DNA of 64,000 nt from Nostoc sp. C052 (lineage in GTDB: Bacteria > Cyanobacteriota > Cyanobacteriia > Cyanobacteriales > Nostocaceae): positions 3,716,001 to 3,780,000 of the forward strand of contig NZ_CP040272.1 of assembly GCF_013393905.1 (NCBI RefSeq), given 5' to 3'. Below are positions 1 through 7,432 of this stretch, piece by piece. The notes below the pieces were generated by a model. That model was not told the DNA's origin. It made no database searches and saw nothing but the letters and a program-made list of their open reading frames with translations. A program made the translations under genes and the position numbers. Each line of letters begins with the position of its first letter. Position 1 is the first letter of the stretch.

Positions 1-43
1 GGTGATTAGGATGAGATTGTGCGGCAAGTTTAGCATTAATCAT
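1..43 (-). CDS. 5' end of a gene, probably class I DAHP synthase (partial)
   Basis: Only the first 14 codons are in the window (MINAKLAAQSHPNH), reading off the left edge. The ATG at 43 follows an AGGAG Shine-Dalgarno sequence at 57-53 with a 9-nt gap; an ATG a few bases upstream meets a stop at once, so this start is secure. From memory the N-terminus resembles cyanobacterial class I beta 3-deoxy-7-phosphoheptulonate synthases, the entry enzyme of the shikimate pathway. The two aromatic-rich leader peptides directly upstream agree with a gene of aromatic amino acid synthesis. The identity rests on that resemblance and the context, as 14 residues alone cannot prove it. Confidence 0.5.
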   Translation of the reverse strand, partial: MINAKLAAQSHPNH

Positions 44-100
44 GGTTTCATTCTCCTGAAAAGTTAGGGATTGGATATTGGGGACTGGGGACACTTCGAT

Positions 101-138
101 AACAACAAAAAAGCCCGGAACCTTGAAGAGTTCCGGGC
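101..138 (-). terminator. attenuator terminator 2
   Basis: A 9-bp perfect stem GCCCGGAAC/GTTCCGGGC (113-121 with 130-138) with an 8-nt loop is followed on the minus strand by TTTTTTGTTGTT (112-101). It lies about 60 bp upstream of the start codon at 43. Confidence 0.8.
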
Positions 139-166
139 GCGTTCTGATTCATTGGCATGACGCTAT

Positions 167-229
167 TTACCCGGAACGTAGTTTGGGCCAAAAGTAAAAG
201 CCATAAAACCAGCTAGTGAAATAAGTCAT
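167..229 (-). CDS. attenuator leader peptide 2 (20 aa, FYFW run)
   Basis: ATG at 229-227 is preceded by AGGAGA at 246-241 with an 11-nt gap. The ORF reads MTYFTSWFYGFYFWPKLRSG, then TAA at 169-167. Nine of the 20 residues are Phe, Tyr or Trp. Its last codons form the 5' arm of the antiterminator (178-171). It is far too biased in composition to be a chance ORF in this position and matches the logic of leader 1. Confidence 0.65.
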   Translation of the reverse strand: MTYFTSWFYGFYFWPKLRSG

Positions 230-247
230 GACAATGAAATTCTCCTT

Positions 248-282
248 AAAAAAACAAAAACCGCAGAGTTCGCTCTGCGGTT
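248..282 (-). terminator. attenuator terminator 1
   Basis: An 8-bp perfect stem CCGCAGAG/CTCTGCGG (261-268 with 273-280), extendable by A-T pairs, has a four-base loop. On the minus strand it is followed by a T-rich tract made of the A-run at 248-260. It lies between leader peptides 1 and 2. Confidence 0.75.
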
Positions 283-312
283 CACCGGGTGGTTTCCATT
301 AGGAAACTTAAT

Positions 313-369
313 TCACTCCCGGTGAACCACCCTAAGCCAAAAATAAAAGTAGGAATTTGTATTAACCAT
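313..369 (-). CDS. attenuator leader peptide 1 (18 aa, YFYFW run)
   Basis: A short ORF starts at ATG 369-367 and reads MVNTNSYFYFWLRVVHRE, then TGA. Five consecutive aromatic codons (Tyr-Phe-Tyr-Phe-Trp, residues 7-11) lie about five codons before the segment that can pair with 289-279. No good Shine-Dalgarno sequence is visible. The composition and position make it a candidate sensor of charged aromatic tRNAs. Confidence 0.55.
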   Translation of the reverse strand: MVNTNSYFYFWLRVVHRE

Positions 370-866
370 TTGTGGGGCTTTTGCTAGAAAATCTAAAAGC
401 TATACCTATGTATTGTAATATTATCAAAAAGAGTATGCGGCGTCAAGACTCCACAAACTATAAAAAAGCGATAGACTCAGTACAACTGTGGGGATCAAGA
501 CTAGTAAAGCTTTGCAAAATTCCAAATCGCGCTCTGTTCTAATTGTGTAGTGAAATATTAGTTGCCTGTTTGCGTAGACGAATAAAATGGCTTGTCATTA
601 GACAGACATCTGGTGAAAAACAATATAGAGACATTCTCTAATGAATAGAATACAGCCAAACCAAGTAAATCAGCGAGGAATCTACACAGTGGCTTCCGTT
701 TATTAGAAGCTCAAATAGCCAGGGTTGAAAAGTTAAAATATATAATTCTCCTGACTAATTACCTCATCTTGCGAAAGCTGATTGCAGACAATTGACAATC
801 ACCATACATTATTCTTACCAAAGTCCTCATTGACCAGATCAAATTTTTAGGATCATCAGTCTCATT
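370..866. other. intergenic, nothing recognised
   Basis: This AT-rich stretch has no supported gene. It should contain the promoter of the leader transcript near its left end and that of the gene at 867 near its right end, but no clear promoter boxes could be assigned by eye. Confidence 0.4.
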
Positions 867-1361
867 ATGCCTAGTTCCAAAATCTTAGCCCAATCTTTCG
901 ACTATTATGGAGCTTACCCCTGCCCAGTCTGTCGGATAGGTAAGGTTTCTCACATGCCATTGATGGAAGCTATGGCTTGTGACTTTTGTCAAGAGATTTT
1001 TACAGTCAACTTAGAATTACAGCAAATCAAGATGCCTTCTAGGCAACCACCGTTAACTTGGCGTTGGAATGGGTTAAGTTGGACAGAAGGCCAGTTAGAA
1101 GGTGTGGAATTAGGTTGGGGTTATGGACTAGCAGCAGCAGTTTTTGTAATTCTGCCCACGACTCTCATTGGTATAGTCGCTTACTATTTTCCTGCTAACC
1201 TCAAGGAACCCATAACCTGGATGCCATATATTTGGACGATATTAACTTTCTTATCACATCTATCAATTATTGTTTGGATTTTTATTGAAGTCTATCAGAT
1301 TCCAGTTACAGCATATTTGAGAGCGATCGCACGATGGAGGAATGGGGAGATGGGGAGATGA
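867..1361 (+). CDS. zinc-ribbon membrane protein of unknown function
   Basis: This 164-residue protein has two CxxC pairs near the N-terminus (C19/C22 and C38/C41) that look like a zinc ribbon. Two hydrophobic segments follow, at about 86-108 and 122-142, probably transmembrane. The ribbon would therefore sit at a membrane face. No enzymatic motif is visible. The upstream region has no strong Shine-Dalgarno sequence, but the ATG at 867 is the first in frame before the first Cys pair. The ORF ends in low-complexity Gly/Met codons that run into a repeat of ATTCAAAATTC units. I do not recognise a named family; it looks like a conserved cyanobacterial hypothetical protein. Confidence 0.65.
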   Translation: MPSSKILAQSFDYYGAYPCPVCRIGKVSHMPLMEAMACDFCQEIFTVNLELQQIKMPSRQPPLTWRWNGLSWTEGQLEGVELGWGYGLAAAVFVILPTTLIGIVAYYFPANLKEPITWMPYIWTILTFLSHLSIIVWIFIEVYQIPVTAYLRAIARWRNGEMGR

Positions 1362-1515
1362 GAAATCAATTCAAAATTCAAAATTCAAAATTAAAGAACT
1401 TCTGCCTCCTCTTTCCCAGCCCTCAATGCCCAATGCCCATAAACAATAACAAAAGATGCAGCGGATAGAAGGCTCCATCACTCATAATTAAGTTGATTAT
1501 CCACCAAAATATCGT

Positions 1516-2163
1516 ATGAGCGATCTGGAGCGGTACTATAGAGTTTTGGAATTAGAGCCTGGGGCAACACTTGACGAAGTGAACCAGGCTTACAAAGATT
1601 TAGTCTTTGTTTGGCATCCCGATCGCATTCCTAAAGAAAATCTCCGTTTACAGCAGAAAGCACAAGACAAGCTGAAAGCCATAAATGAAGCTCGTGAAAA
1701 ATTGCGCTCTCTCAAAACCAAATCTCAAACCACACATAATTCACCGCCACCTCAACAGGAAAAACCATCTCAAAAAACCCAGCAACCAGCAAAGCAAAAC
1801 TCAGACTTGAGTGGCAAAGACTATAGTCGGGCAAATTTGAGCAATAAAGACTTATCTGGCAGAAATCTGAGTTATGCCAATTTGAGTGGTGCTAATCTCA
1901 GTGATACTTTTATGCACAAAGTCAACCTCAGAGGTGCGAATTTATCTGAAGCAAATTTATTTCGGGCAAACCTACTTTTAGCGGATCTCAGGGAGGCGAA
2001 TTTACGCGCTGCTAATTTGATTGGAGCGGATCTCAGTGGAGCCGACTTGCGAGGAGCCGATTTGACGGGAGCGCGGATTCGCTCTGGTGAGCGTCTTCTA
2101 GTTAAACTAGTTGGCACTAACTTAGCAGGAGCAATTATGCCCGATGGTTCAATGTATCAATAG
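1516..2163 (+). CDS. DnaJ-domain pentapeptide-repeat protein
   Basis: Residues 1-66 form a J domain with the diagnostic HPD triplet at 34-36, the motif that stimulates DnaK ATPase. A Gln/Pro/Lys-rich linker covers about 67-95. From about 97 to 205 the sequence follows the A(D/N)LxX pentapeptide pattern (for example SGANLS, REANLR, SGADLRGADL), which folds into a right-handed beta helix. J domain plus pentapeptide helix is a combination found in cyanobacteria. The likely role is recruiting an Hsp70 to a client bound by the helix; that role is inferred. The protein should be cytosolic, as no signal peptide or membrane segment is visible. Confidence 0.85.
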   Translation: MSDLERYYRVLELEPGATLDEVNQAYKDLVFVWHPDRIPKENLRLQQKAQDKLKAINEAREKLRSLKTKSQTTHNSPPPQQEKPSQKTQQPAKQNSDLSGKDYSRANLSNKDLSGRNLSYANLSGANLSDTFMHKVNLRGANLSEANLFRANLLLADLREANLRAANLIGADLSGADLRGADLTGARIRSGERLLVKLVGTNLAGAIMPDGSMYQ

Positions 2164-2380
2164 CTGAGGCGGCGCTATGACATAGAGTGTATGAATTACT
2201 CAAGCATTTTGAAGTTGAAAAGCTAACCTAGTACAGCACGGCGTAAATAAACATAACATTTCAAACAGACACAAACCTTGATATATCAACCTTTCGACTT
2301 CCGCCTTCTGGTACTAGCCTCATCCATGCCTACAACCTACCTGTAAAATTGAATATGATACATCAAGGCTTTTAGGCACT

Positions 2381-3235
2381 GTGAACTTTTTTATCGGTTG
2401 TGCTGTTTGGGCATATAAAGGTTGGGTGGGAGAACTCTATCCCCAAGGCACTCGCACTGCCGATTTTCTCCATCTCTACAGTCGTCGCTTCACCACTGTA
2501 GAAGGTAACACCACTTTTTATGCCGTGCCTAACCAAGAAACTGTAACCCGTTGGGCTGCCGAAACACCAGCAGGTTTTCAATTTTGTCTAAAATTACCAC
2601 GAGATATTACCCATCAAGGTTTGTTACAACCTTATATTCCGGCTGCTTTAAAATTTCTAGAGGGGATGCGCCCTTTAGGTAAGCATCTTGGCCCAATCTT
2701 TGCTCAGTTACCACCCAGTTATGCGCCTGTATTACTTAACGATTTGACCAGCTTTCTAGAAGCTTGGCCGCATACAGAAGCACCCCTAGCTTTGGAAGTT
2801 CGGCATCCCGACTGGTTCCGGGAACCCCATGCTAGTAATTTGACCACACTTTTAGAAAAGTTAAGTGTAGGACGAGTATTATTAGATTCGCGCCCCATTT
2901 ATACTGGAGATGATGACCCACAATTGCAATCAGAACGACGTAAACCTAAATTACCGTTGCAATTGAGTGTGACAGCACCTTTTACTCTAATTCGGTTTAT
3001 TTCTCATCCGAATTTATCGGTGAATCAGCCATTTATGGAAGAGTGGGTAAGACAGATTCAGCAGTGGTTAGAGATGGGAGTGCGAATTTATTTCTTTGTA
3101 CATTGTCCAATAGAAGCGCGATCGCCCAACATAGCCCGTCACTTCCAACAGCTATTGGAACAAAGCGGTACATCAGTTCCACCCCTACCTTGGAATAACC
3201 TTGAGAATCCCCCCAATCAACTCAGTTTATGGTGA
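2381..3235 (+). CDS. DUF72 family protein (YecE-like TIM barrel)
   Basis: This 284-residue protein opens with the family signature (IGCAVWAYKGWVGELYP) and continues with the typical FTTVEGNTTFYAVP and FCLKLPRDITH segments and an ALEVRHPDW strand. DUF72 proteins have a TIM-barrel fold and unknown biochemical function. The start is GTG at 2381; the family signature begins at residue 4, so a longer N-terminus is not needed. It stands alone, with a 140-bp gap to the next gene. The end of the protein (PPNQLSLW) is also typical of cyanobacterial members. Confidence 0.85.
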   Translation: MNFFIGCAVWAYKGWVGELYPQGTRTADFLHLYSRRFTTVEGNTTFYAVPNQETVTRWAAETPAGFQFCLKLPRDITHQGLLQPYIPAALKFLEGMRPLGKHLGPIFAQLPPSYAPVLLNDLTSFLEAWPHTEAPLALEVRHPDWFREPHASNLTTLLEKLSVGRVLLDSRPIYTGDDDPQLQSERRKPKLPLQLSVTAPFTLIRFISHPNLSVNQPFMEEWVRQIQQWLEMGVRIYFFVHCPIEARSPNIARHFQQLLEQSGTSVPPLPWNNLENPPNQLSLW

Positions 3236-3305
3236 GTATATTTAGTACATAATTGATGTTGTTAAAGCGAATTTTTTAAAAGCAGTTTTACCAAAGGAGG
3301 TTGAG

Positions 3306-3746
3306 ATGAGTCGTCTTCTTTATGAAAATTCAGTCTCATATAAAGGATATCTCATCATTCCATTTGTTTTTAGCAAAGCAGATAATTACGAGATTTATTC
3401 CTACAAATTAATATCTGAAATTGCTCACAGGAGCAAATTTCATAAAGTAGAAAACCCAGCAGGTCTTTATGGAAGCGGCATTAGTAATATCATTGATATT
3501 GCTAAAGAGCATATCGATCAAAATTCGGAGTTTGTTCATCGGGGAGATAGTTTTAAGTCTCGCTACATTTACCGAAACAATTTGATTATTATCTTTCAAG
3601 AAGAAGACAAATATTTTTATGACCATTACCCACCAGAGTTATTGAATAATATTGCAGCTCCAAAGTTATTCAAATCCGAATATGAATGTCTGAGTTGGAT
3701 TAAGCAAGGGTTTGATGGGCGACATCTGGGGCAAAGAGCTATTTGA
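3306..3746 (+). CDS. unknown protein, 146 aa
   Basis: The ATG at 3306 has one of the best Shine-Dalgarno sequences in the window (AAAGGAGG ending 5 nt before the start), so translation is well supported. The protein is soluble, rich in Tyr, Ile and Asp/Glu, and has no membrane segment, Cys cluster or recognisable motif. I do not recognise a family. The reverse-strand ORF over the same region is a shadow. Confidence 0.6.
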   Translation: MSRLLYENSVSYKGYLIIPFVFSKADNYEIYSYKLISEIAHRSKFHKVENPAGLYGSGISNIIDIAKEHIDQNSEFVHRGDSFKSRYIYRNNLIIIFQEEDKYFYDHYPPELLNNIAAPKLFKSEYECLSWIKQGFDGRHLGQRAI

Positions 3747-3992
3747 AAAAGGTAGAAGTAAGTCGGACATGATATACGGCAGGGAACAGGGAACTCTTAA
3801 CTGGGTTGAAAATCTTTTGGTATATGACTTTTTTAGGAAACTTTGTACCTGATTTACCATACTCAGCAGGCAGCATTTCCCGATTCTGGCTGGAAACGAG
3901 GTTTTAAAGGAGTTTCAGTTTAAGTTGATAGTTTTTTCTGGCTACTTTTTGCCTAAACTCCAATTAGTGAGCGACGGAATGCAAATATAGAA

Positions 3993-4093
3993 CAATACAG
4001 TTCAGTTAAGGCCTACTGGGAACAATTTTGGGTTTTCGAGACGCGATAAATCGCTGTCTCTACAAGTATTTTAGGCTGATCTGAACTGTATTG
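3993..4093. repeat. MITE-like repeat, family A copy 1
   Basis: A 101-bp element with terminal inverted repeats: CAATACAGTTCAGTTAAG at the left and CTGAACTGTATTG at the right. Its core contains the palindrome-like GAGACGCGATAAATCGC. The core is nearly identical to that of the copy at 14769-14870. No clear target duplication is visible. It fills most of the gap between 3746 and 4119. Confidence 0.7.
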
Positions 4094-4118
4094 AACTAGA
4101 GAAGACATTTTTTACCGC

Positions 4119-5126
4119 TCAACGACCGGTCATTTGCTCTAGCTTTTCGGGGTATCTAGCTCCTTGCACCGCGATCTTGGAGGCGGCGTCATCAATGTCA
4201 CGCAGATCGTCGGGCGTGAGTTCGACTGAGACTGCACCGATGTTTTCATCTAAGCGATGCAGCTTCGTGGTGCCTGGGATCGGCACAATCCACGGCTTCT
4301 GGGCCAGCAGCCAGGCGATCGCAATCTGAGCCGGTGTCGCCTGCTTCTGTTCGGCAATGCTGCCGAGCAGATTAATCAGCGCTTGATTCACCTTGAGAGC
4401 CTCCGGCGTGAAGCGAGGCAGGGTGCTGCGAAAATCGGAACTGTCAAAGGTCGCGTTTTCGTCGATCTTGCCAGTGAGAAAACCCTTACCCAGAGGGCTA
4501 TACGGGACAAAGCCGATTCCGAGTTCCTCAAGAGTTGGTATGACTTCCTTCTCAGGAGTCCTCGTCCACAGCGAGTATTCGCTCTGGAGTGCCGTCACGG
4601 GTTGAACCGCGTGGGCGCGACGGATCGTTTGCACTCCTGCTTCCGAGAGTCCAAAGTGCTTCACCTTACCTTCCTCAATTAGTTCCTTCACCGCTCCTGC
4701 TACGTCTTCGATCGGCACGTTCGGGTCAACTCGGTGCTGATAGAGCAGGTCTATTGTCTCGACCTTGAGCCGCTTGAGCGAACCCTCCACGGCCTGCTTG
4801 ATGCGCTCCGGCCGACTATCCAATCCTGGCGCACCCTTCATCCCACGAGGATCGGAATTAGGACTCAGGTCGAATCCGAATTTGGTGGCAATGACCACTT
4901 GCCCACGGAAGGGAGCGAGGGCTTGGCCTACAAGCTCTTCGTTGGTGAACGGGCCGTAGACTTCGGCGGTGTCAAAGAATGTTATTCCGCGATCGACGGC
5001 AGCCCCCAGAAGGGCGGTCATCTCCTTTATGTCTTTAGGTGGGCCATAAGAAAAGCTCATGCCCATACAGCCCAGCCCAATAGCCGAGACTTCCAGATTG
5101 CTGTTTCCAAGTTTGCGCTTTTGCAT
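4119..5126 (-). CDS. aldo/keto reductase
   Basis: A complete 335-residue NAD(P)H-dependent oxidoreductase of the aldo/keto reductase superfamily. The catalytic tetrad is visible: D52 and Y57 in FFDTAEVYG, K82 in VIATKFGF and H131 in LLYQHRVDP. The C-terminal cofactor-binding stretch (VPIPGTTKLHRLDENIGA) is intact. It is the last gene of the minus-strand oxidoreductase cluster, probably reached by transcripts from the AraC-linked promoter. A fragment of a close paralogue lies at 6416-6551. The physiological substrate cannot be told; soluble aldehydes or ketones are likely. Base composition is more GC-rich than the neighbouring genes, consistent with transfer of the cluster. Confidence 0.9.
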   Translation of the reverse strand: MQKRKLGNSNLEVSAIGLGCMGMSFSYGPPKDIKEMTALLGAAVDRGITFFDTAEVYGPFTNEELVGQALAPFRGQVVIATKFGFDLSPNSDPRGMKGAPGLDSRPERIKQAVEGSLKRLKVETIDLLYQHRVDPNVPIEDVAGAVKELIEEGKVKHFGLSEAGVQTIRRAHAVQPVTALQSEYSLWTRTPEKEVIPTLEELGIGFVPYSPLGKGFLTGKIDENATFDSSDFRSTLPRFTPEALKVNQALINLLGSIAEQKQATPAQIAIAWLLAQKPWIVPIPGTTKLHRLDENIGAVSVELTPDDLRDIDDAASKIAVQGARYPEKLEQMTGR

Positions 5127-5191
5127 TTTTTGAACTCCTATCTTTGATTTAAAGGTGAATTAAAGGTTGGAACTGTCCTACTCCAAGATCA

Positions 5192-5281
5192 GGTCTGGTA
5201 TTGTTCGTTGCTGACCTGTTCCATTTAGTCCACAGTATGGCGATGTGCATCATGTCCGTGGATTTGATGATGATGCTTCTT
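5192..5281 (-). pseudogene. remnant of a second cupin gene (3' end)
   Basis: The minus strand encodes pieces matching the C-terminus of the intact cupin at 7022: MHIAI and, in another frame, MEQVSNEQYQT (intact version MEKVSDEQYQT). At DNA level the two regions share long stretches such as TCTGGTATTGTTCGT. About 20 bp are missing and frames are shifted, so this is a decayed copy. It lies between the SDR and the aldo/keto reductase. Confidence 0.7.
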
Positions 5282-5290
5282 ACGCGATCG

Positions 5291-6127
5291 CTAGAATGAA
5301 CCATCTGTTGATTTCGATAGCTCTTCATAGGCGTGCGTCGCCTGTAGCCGTTCCTCGACAGCCGGCGCGATCGCCGCAAGAGCGTCACTTCCGGCAACGA
5401 ACAACTTCGGCGGATTCTCCATCCCAGCGATTTTGACCAGAGCATCGCCCAACTTTGCCGGATCGCCCTGCTGCGTCCCGTTGTAGGCCGACCACGTTTC
5501 CTGGACGTTGCCTTCGGCGGCATAGTCTGCAATGGCGTTGCTGGGCCATTTGACATTCTGGTTGTCCAGAAGGTCGGTGCGGAAGAAGCCAGGTTCGACG
5601 AGCGTCATCTTGATGCCGAACCCCTCGACCTCGACCGCGACCGACAGCGAGATGCCCTCGACCGCGAACTTCGATGCGGCGTAGGCGGCACAGTGCTTAA
5701 ACCCGACCACGCCAGCAACGGAGCTGATGTTGATGATGTGGCCCGACCGCTGCTGACGCATAACCGGCAGCACCGCGCGCATGACGTACACCACACCATA
5801 GAAGTTCGTAGCGAATTGGCGTTCGATGTCGTTCGTGGTCATCTCCTCAAAATTACCAAGCAGGCTGTAGCCCGCATTGTTAACCAAAACGTCGATACGA
5901 CCGAACTGCTTCACCGCCTCATCGACGGCTGTTTTCGCCTGTACCTCGTCGGAAACGTCCAATTGGACAAATGCAAGATTCTCGCTAGTAACGTCGCGCA
6001 AGGCATTACGCACTTTATCGAGGTTTCTTCCGGTCGCGACTACACGATCGCCGGACTGCAATGCCGCCTTGGCGATTCCGGTGCCGATGCCGCTGCCGGC
6101 GCCTGTGATCAACCAGACTTTGCTCAT
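5291..6127 (-). CDS. short-chain dehydrogenase/reductase
   Basis: A 278-residue classical SDR. Motifs: the TGAGSGIG nucleotide-binding loop at 8-15, NNAG at 83-86, catalytic Ser at about 135, and YAASK with Y149 and K153. The Arg at position 34 after the second beta strand (ATGRN) suggests NADP(H) preference. The C-terminal half resembles oxidoreductases acting on small hydrophobic ketones or aldehydes, but the substrate is unknown. It sits in the minus-strand cluster between a carboxymuconolactone decarboxylase-like remnant and the cupin remnant. Codons are GC-rich compared with flanking cyanobacterial genes. Confidence 0.9.
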   Translation of the reverse strand: MSKVWLITGAGSGIGTGIAKAALQSGDRVVATGRNLDKVRNALRDVTSENLAFVQLDVSDEVQAKTAVDEAVKQFGRIDVLVNNAGYSLLGNFEEMTTNDIERQFATNFYGVVYVMRAVLPVMRQQRSGHIINISSVAGVVGFKHCAAYAASKFAVEGISLSVAVEVEGFGIKMTLVEPGFFRTDLLDNQNVKWPSNAIADYAAEGNVQETWSAYNGTQQGDPAKLGDALVKIAGMENPPKLFVAGSDALAAIAPAVEERLQATHAYEELSKSTDGSF

Positions 6128-6192
6128 AATTATTTTCCTTTGACTCGGACTTAATCAAACCCTGTATTGTTCATTGCTCGTTATTATCGCCA

Positions 6193-6366
6193 TTACTCTG
6201 TCACCACTTCATTCAGGCATTTCAACGCATTTAGTGTTCGGTGATGTCCCACTCAGGGCAACAATTGTGTAATCAGATCCAGGAGTATGTCTTTGCCGTT
6301 GCCGATATTCAGATTGCCTTGAATGTGCCCTTTGATCTGTGCTTCAACCCCGCCCAGAGCTATGAG
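6193..6366 (-). pseudogene. remnant of a carboxymuconolactone decarboxylase-like gene
   Basis: The minus strand encodes the end of a CMD/AhpD-like protein: IALGGVEAQIKGHIQGNLNI then ITQLLP followed by a stop, and after a frame change RTLNALKCLNEVVTE and a stop. Those segments are characteristic of the family's C-terminus. The first two thirds of the gene are gone. It is a dead gene inside the oxidoreductase cluster. Confidence 0.7.
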
Positions 6367-6415
6367 GATAGACAGGCTCCCTGGCTTTGATGTCTACGCG
6401 ATTCCGTCTATAATT

Positions 6416-6551
6416 CCGTGCGCTTTTCCAACTCTTCTGGATAGCGATCGCCTACCACTGTAATTTGCGCCAATGCCTCGTCGATGCTCTTTAATTCGTC
6501 TTGTGTTAGCTCGATGTTTGCTGCGCCAATGTTCTCTTCCAACCGATGCAG
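6416..6551 (-). pseudogene. remnant of a second aldo/keto reductase (C-terminal part)
   Basis: The minus strand reads LHRLEENIGAANIELTQDEL, then a segment ending YPEELEKRT. This aligns with the last 50 residues of the intact reductase at 4119 (LHRLDENIGAVSVELTPDDL ... YPEKLEQMTGR). The rest of the gene is deleted, and the remnant abuts the stop codon of the alcohol dehydrogenase remnant. Confidence 0.75.
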
Positions 6552-7009
6552 TTATGCAGATTTAAGGGATGCCATATCAATACAGAAGCGGTACTTCACA
6601 TCGGACTTGAGCAGGCGATCGTAGGCTTCGTTGACTTTCTGGATAGGAATGACTTCGACATCGGGGATGATATTATGTTTACCGCAAAAGTCAAGCATCT
6701 CTTGGGTTTCGGCGATGCCGCCGATCATAGAGCCGGAAAGACTGCGGCGAGGTCGCCGGGCTTGTGCTTTGTAACTGCCGAGCCGACCTTAGTGACGCGG
6801 CCGACGATCTCATGACCGGGAACAATCGGATAGACAGTGGACATAATGCTGCTCCACTCGTTACGCACCGAATGGAGGTCTGAGTGGCAGATGCCGCAGA
6901 AGAGGATTTCAATCTGCACATCGTGTTCAGTTGGATCGCGACGCTTGATCTTGGTAGAGGACAGTGGTGATGTTGCACTGGCTGCGGAATAAGCTTTTGT
7001 GTTGTACAT
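6552..7009 (-). pseudogene. zinc alcohol dehydrogenase (CAD/YahK type), internally deleted
   Basis: The first 90 or so codons are a normal N-terminus of a cinnamyl-alcohol-dehydrogenase-type enzyme, with the zinc ligand motif GICHSDLHS and the PGHEIVG motif. At about 6740 the sequence jumps, with a frame change, to the C-terminal end (SMIGGIAETQEMLDFCGKHN to KVNEAYDRLLKSDVKYRFCI), so roughly 200 residues including the structural zinc and Rossmann domain are missing. The ATG at 7009 and a terminal TAA at 6554-6552 remain. It cannot make a working enzyme. Confidence 0.85.
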
Positions 7010-7021
7010 AAATTAATGCTC

Positions 7022-7432
7022 CTATTTGTCTACTTTTAGCGTCTGGTATTGTTCGTCGCTGACCTTTTCCATCCAGTCCACGGGCTTGCCATCAAGCCAT
7101 TCCTGAATGGCAATGTGCGTCATGGATGTGGTTGCTGTAGCACCGTGCCAATGCTTCTCACCCGGCGAGATCCAGATCGCGTCTCCCGGTCGAATTTCCT
7201 CGATCGCACCGCCCCAGCGTTGTATAAGTCCACAGCCAGCCGTCACAATTAGGGTTTGTCCCAAGGGGTGGGTGTGCCATGCTGTCCTAGCGCCAGGTTC
7301 AAATGTGACACTGGCTCCAGACGTGCGTGCTGGATCGTGTGCCTCAAACAGGGGGTCAACGCGGACAGTGCCGGTAAAATACTCAGCCGGACCTTTGGCG
7401 GAAGGCTGTGAGCCACTTCTTTTAATGTCCAT
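7022..7432 (-). CDS. cupin-domain protein
   Basis: A small single-domain cupin. Motif 1 is HTHPLGQTLIVTAGCGLIQ with the metal-binding His pair, and motif 2 is PGDAIWISPGEKHWHGA with a third His. Such proteins are metal-dependent and often act as decarboxylases, isomerases or quercetinase-like enzymes; the reaction here is unknown. I chose ATG 7432 (MDIKRSGSQPS) because it has AAAGGAAT just upstream and matches the usual start of the family; an in-frame ATG at 7483 would add 17 residues. First gene after the divergent AraC promoter region, followed 12 bp later by the dehydrogenase remnant. Confidence 0.85.
   Translation of the reverse strand: MDIKRSGSQPSAKGPAEYFTGTVRVDPLFEAHDPARTSGASVTFEPGARTAWHTHPLGQTLIVTAGCGLIQRWGGAIEEIRPGDAIWISPGEKHWHGATATTSMTHIAIQEWLDGKPVDWMEKVSDEQYQTLKVDK

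Larger units (their letters stand above)
101..369 (-). promoter_or_regulatory. tandem transcription attenuators with aromatic-rich leader peptides
   Basis: Reading leftwards towards the gene at 43, two units follow one another, each with a short ORF rich in Phe/Tyr/Trp, a sequence at the ORF end that can pair with the following hairpin region, and a hairpin with a U-run. In the second unit GTTCCGGG at the ORF end (178-171) is complementary to the 5' arm of the terminator (137-130), giving a classic antiterminator/terminator choice. In the first unit an 11-bp pairing joins 328-318 with 289-279 and overlaps the base of the terminator stem. Inferred behaviour: ribosomes stalling on aromatic codons allow readthrough, while complete translation causes termination. 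Confidence 0.7.

Noticed and set aside
1872..2117. Minus-strand 81-codon ORF inside the pentapeptide gene
   Set aside because: Shadow of a repetitive gene; its Arg/Ser/Ala-rich sequence is the antisense of the repeat and has no ribosome site.
2372..2581. Minus-strand ORF over the DUF72 start
   Set aside because: Antisense shadow of a recognised gene.
5149..5556. 135-codon minus-strand ORF overlapping the SDR gene
   Set aside because: A different frame from the SDR with Arg-rich chance composition; only its last part overlaps the cupin remnant, which is described separately.
6546..6815. Plus-strand ORF over the dehydrogenase remnant
   Set aside because: Antisense of a recognised pseudogene.
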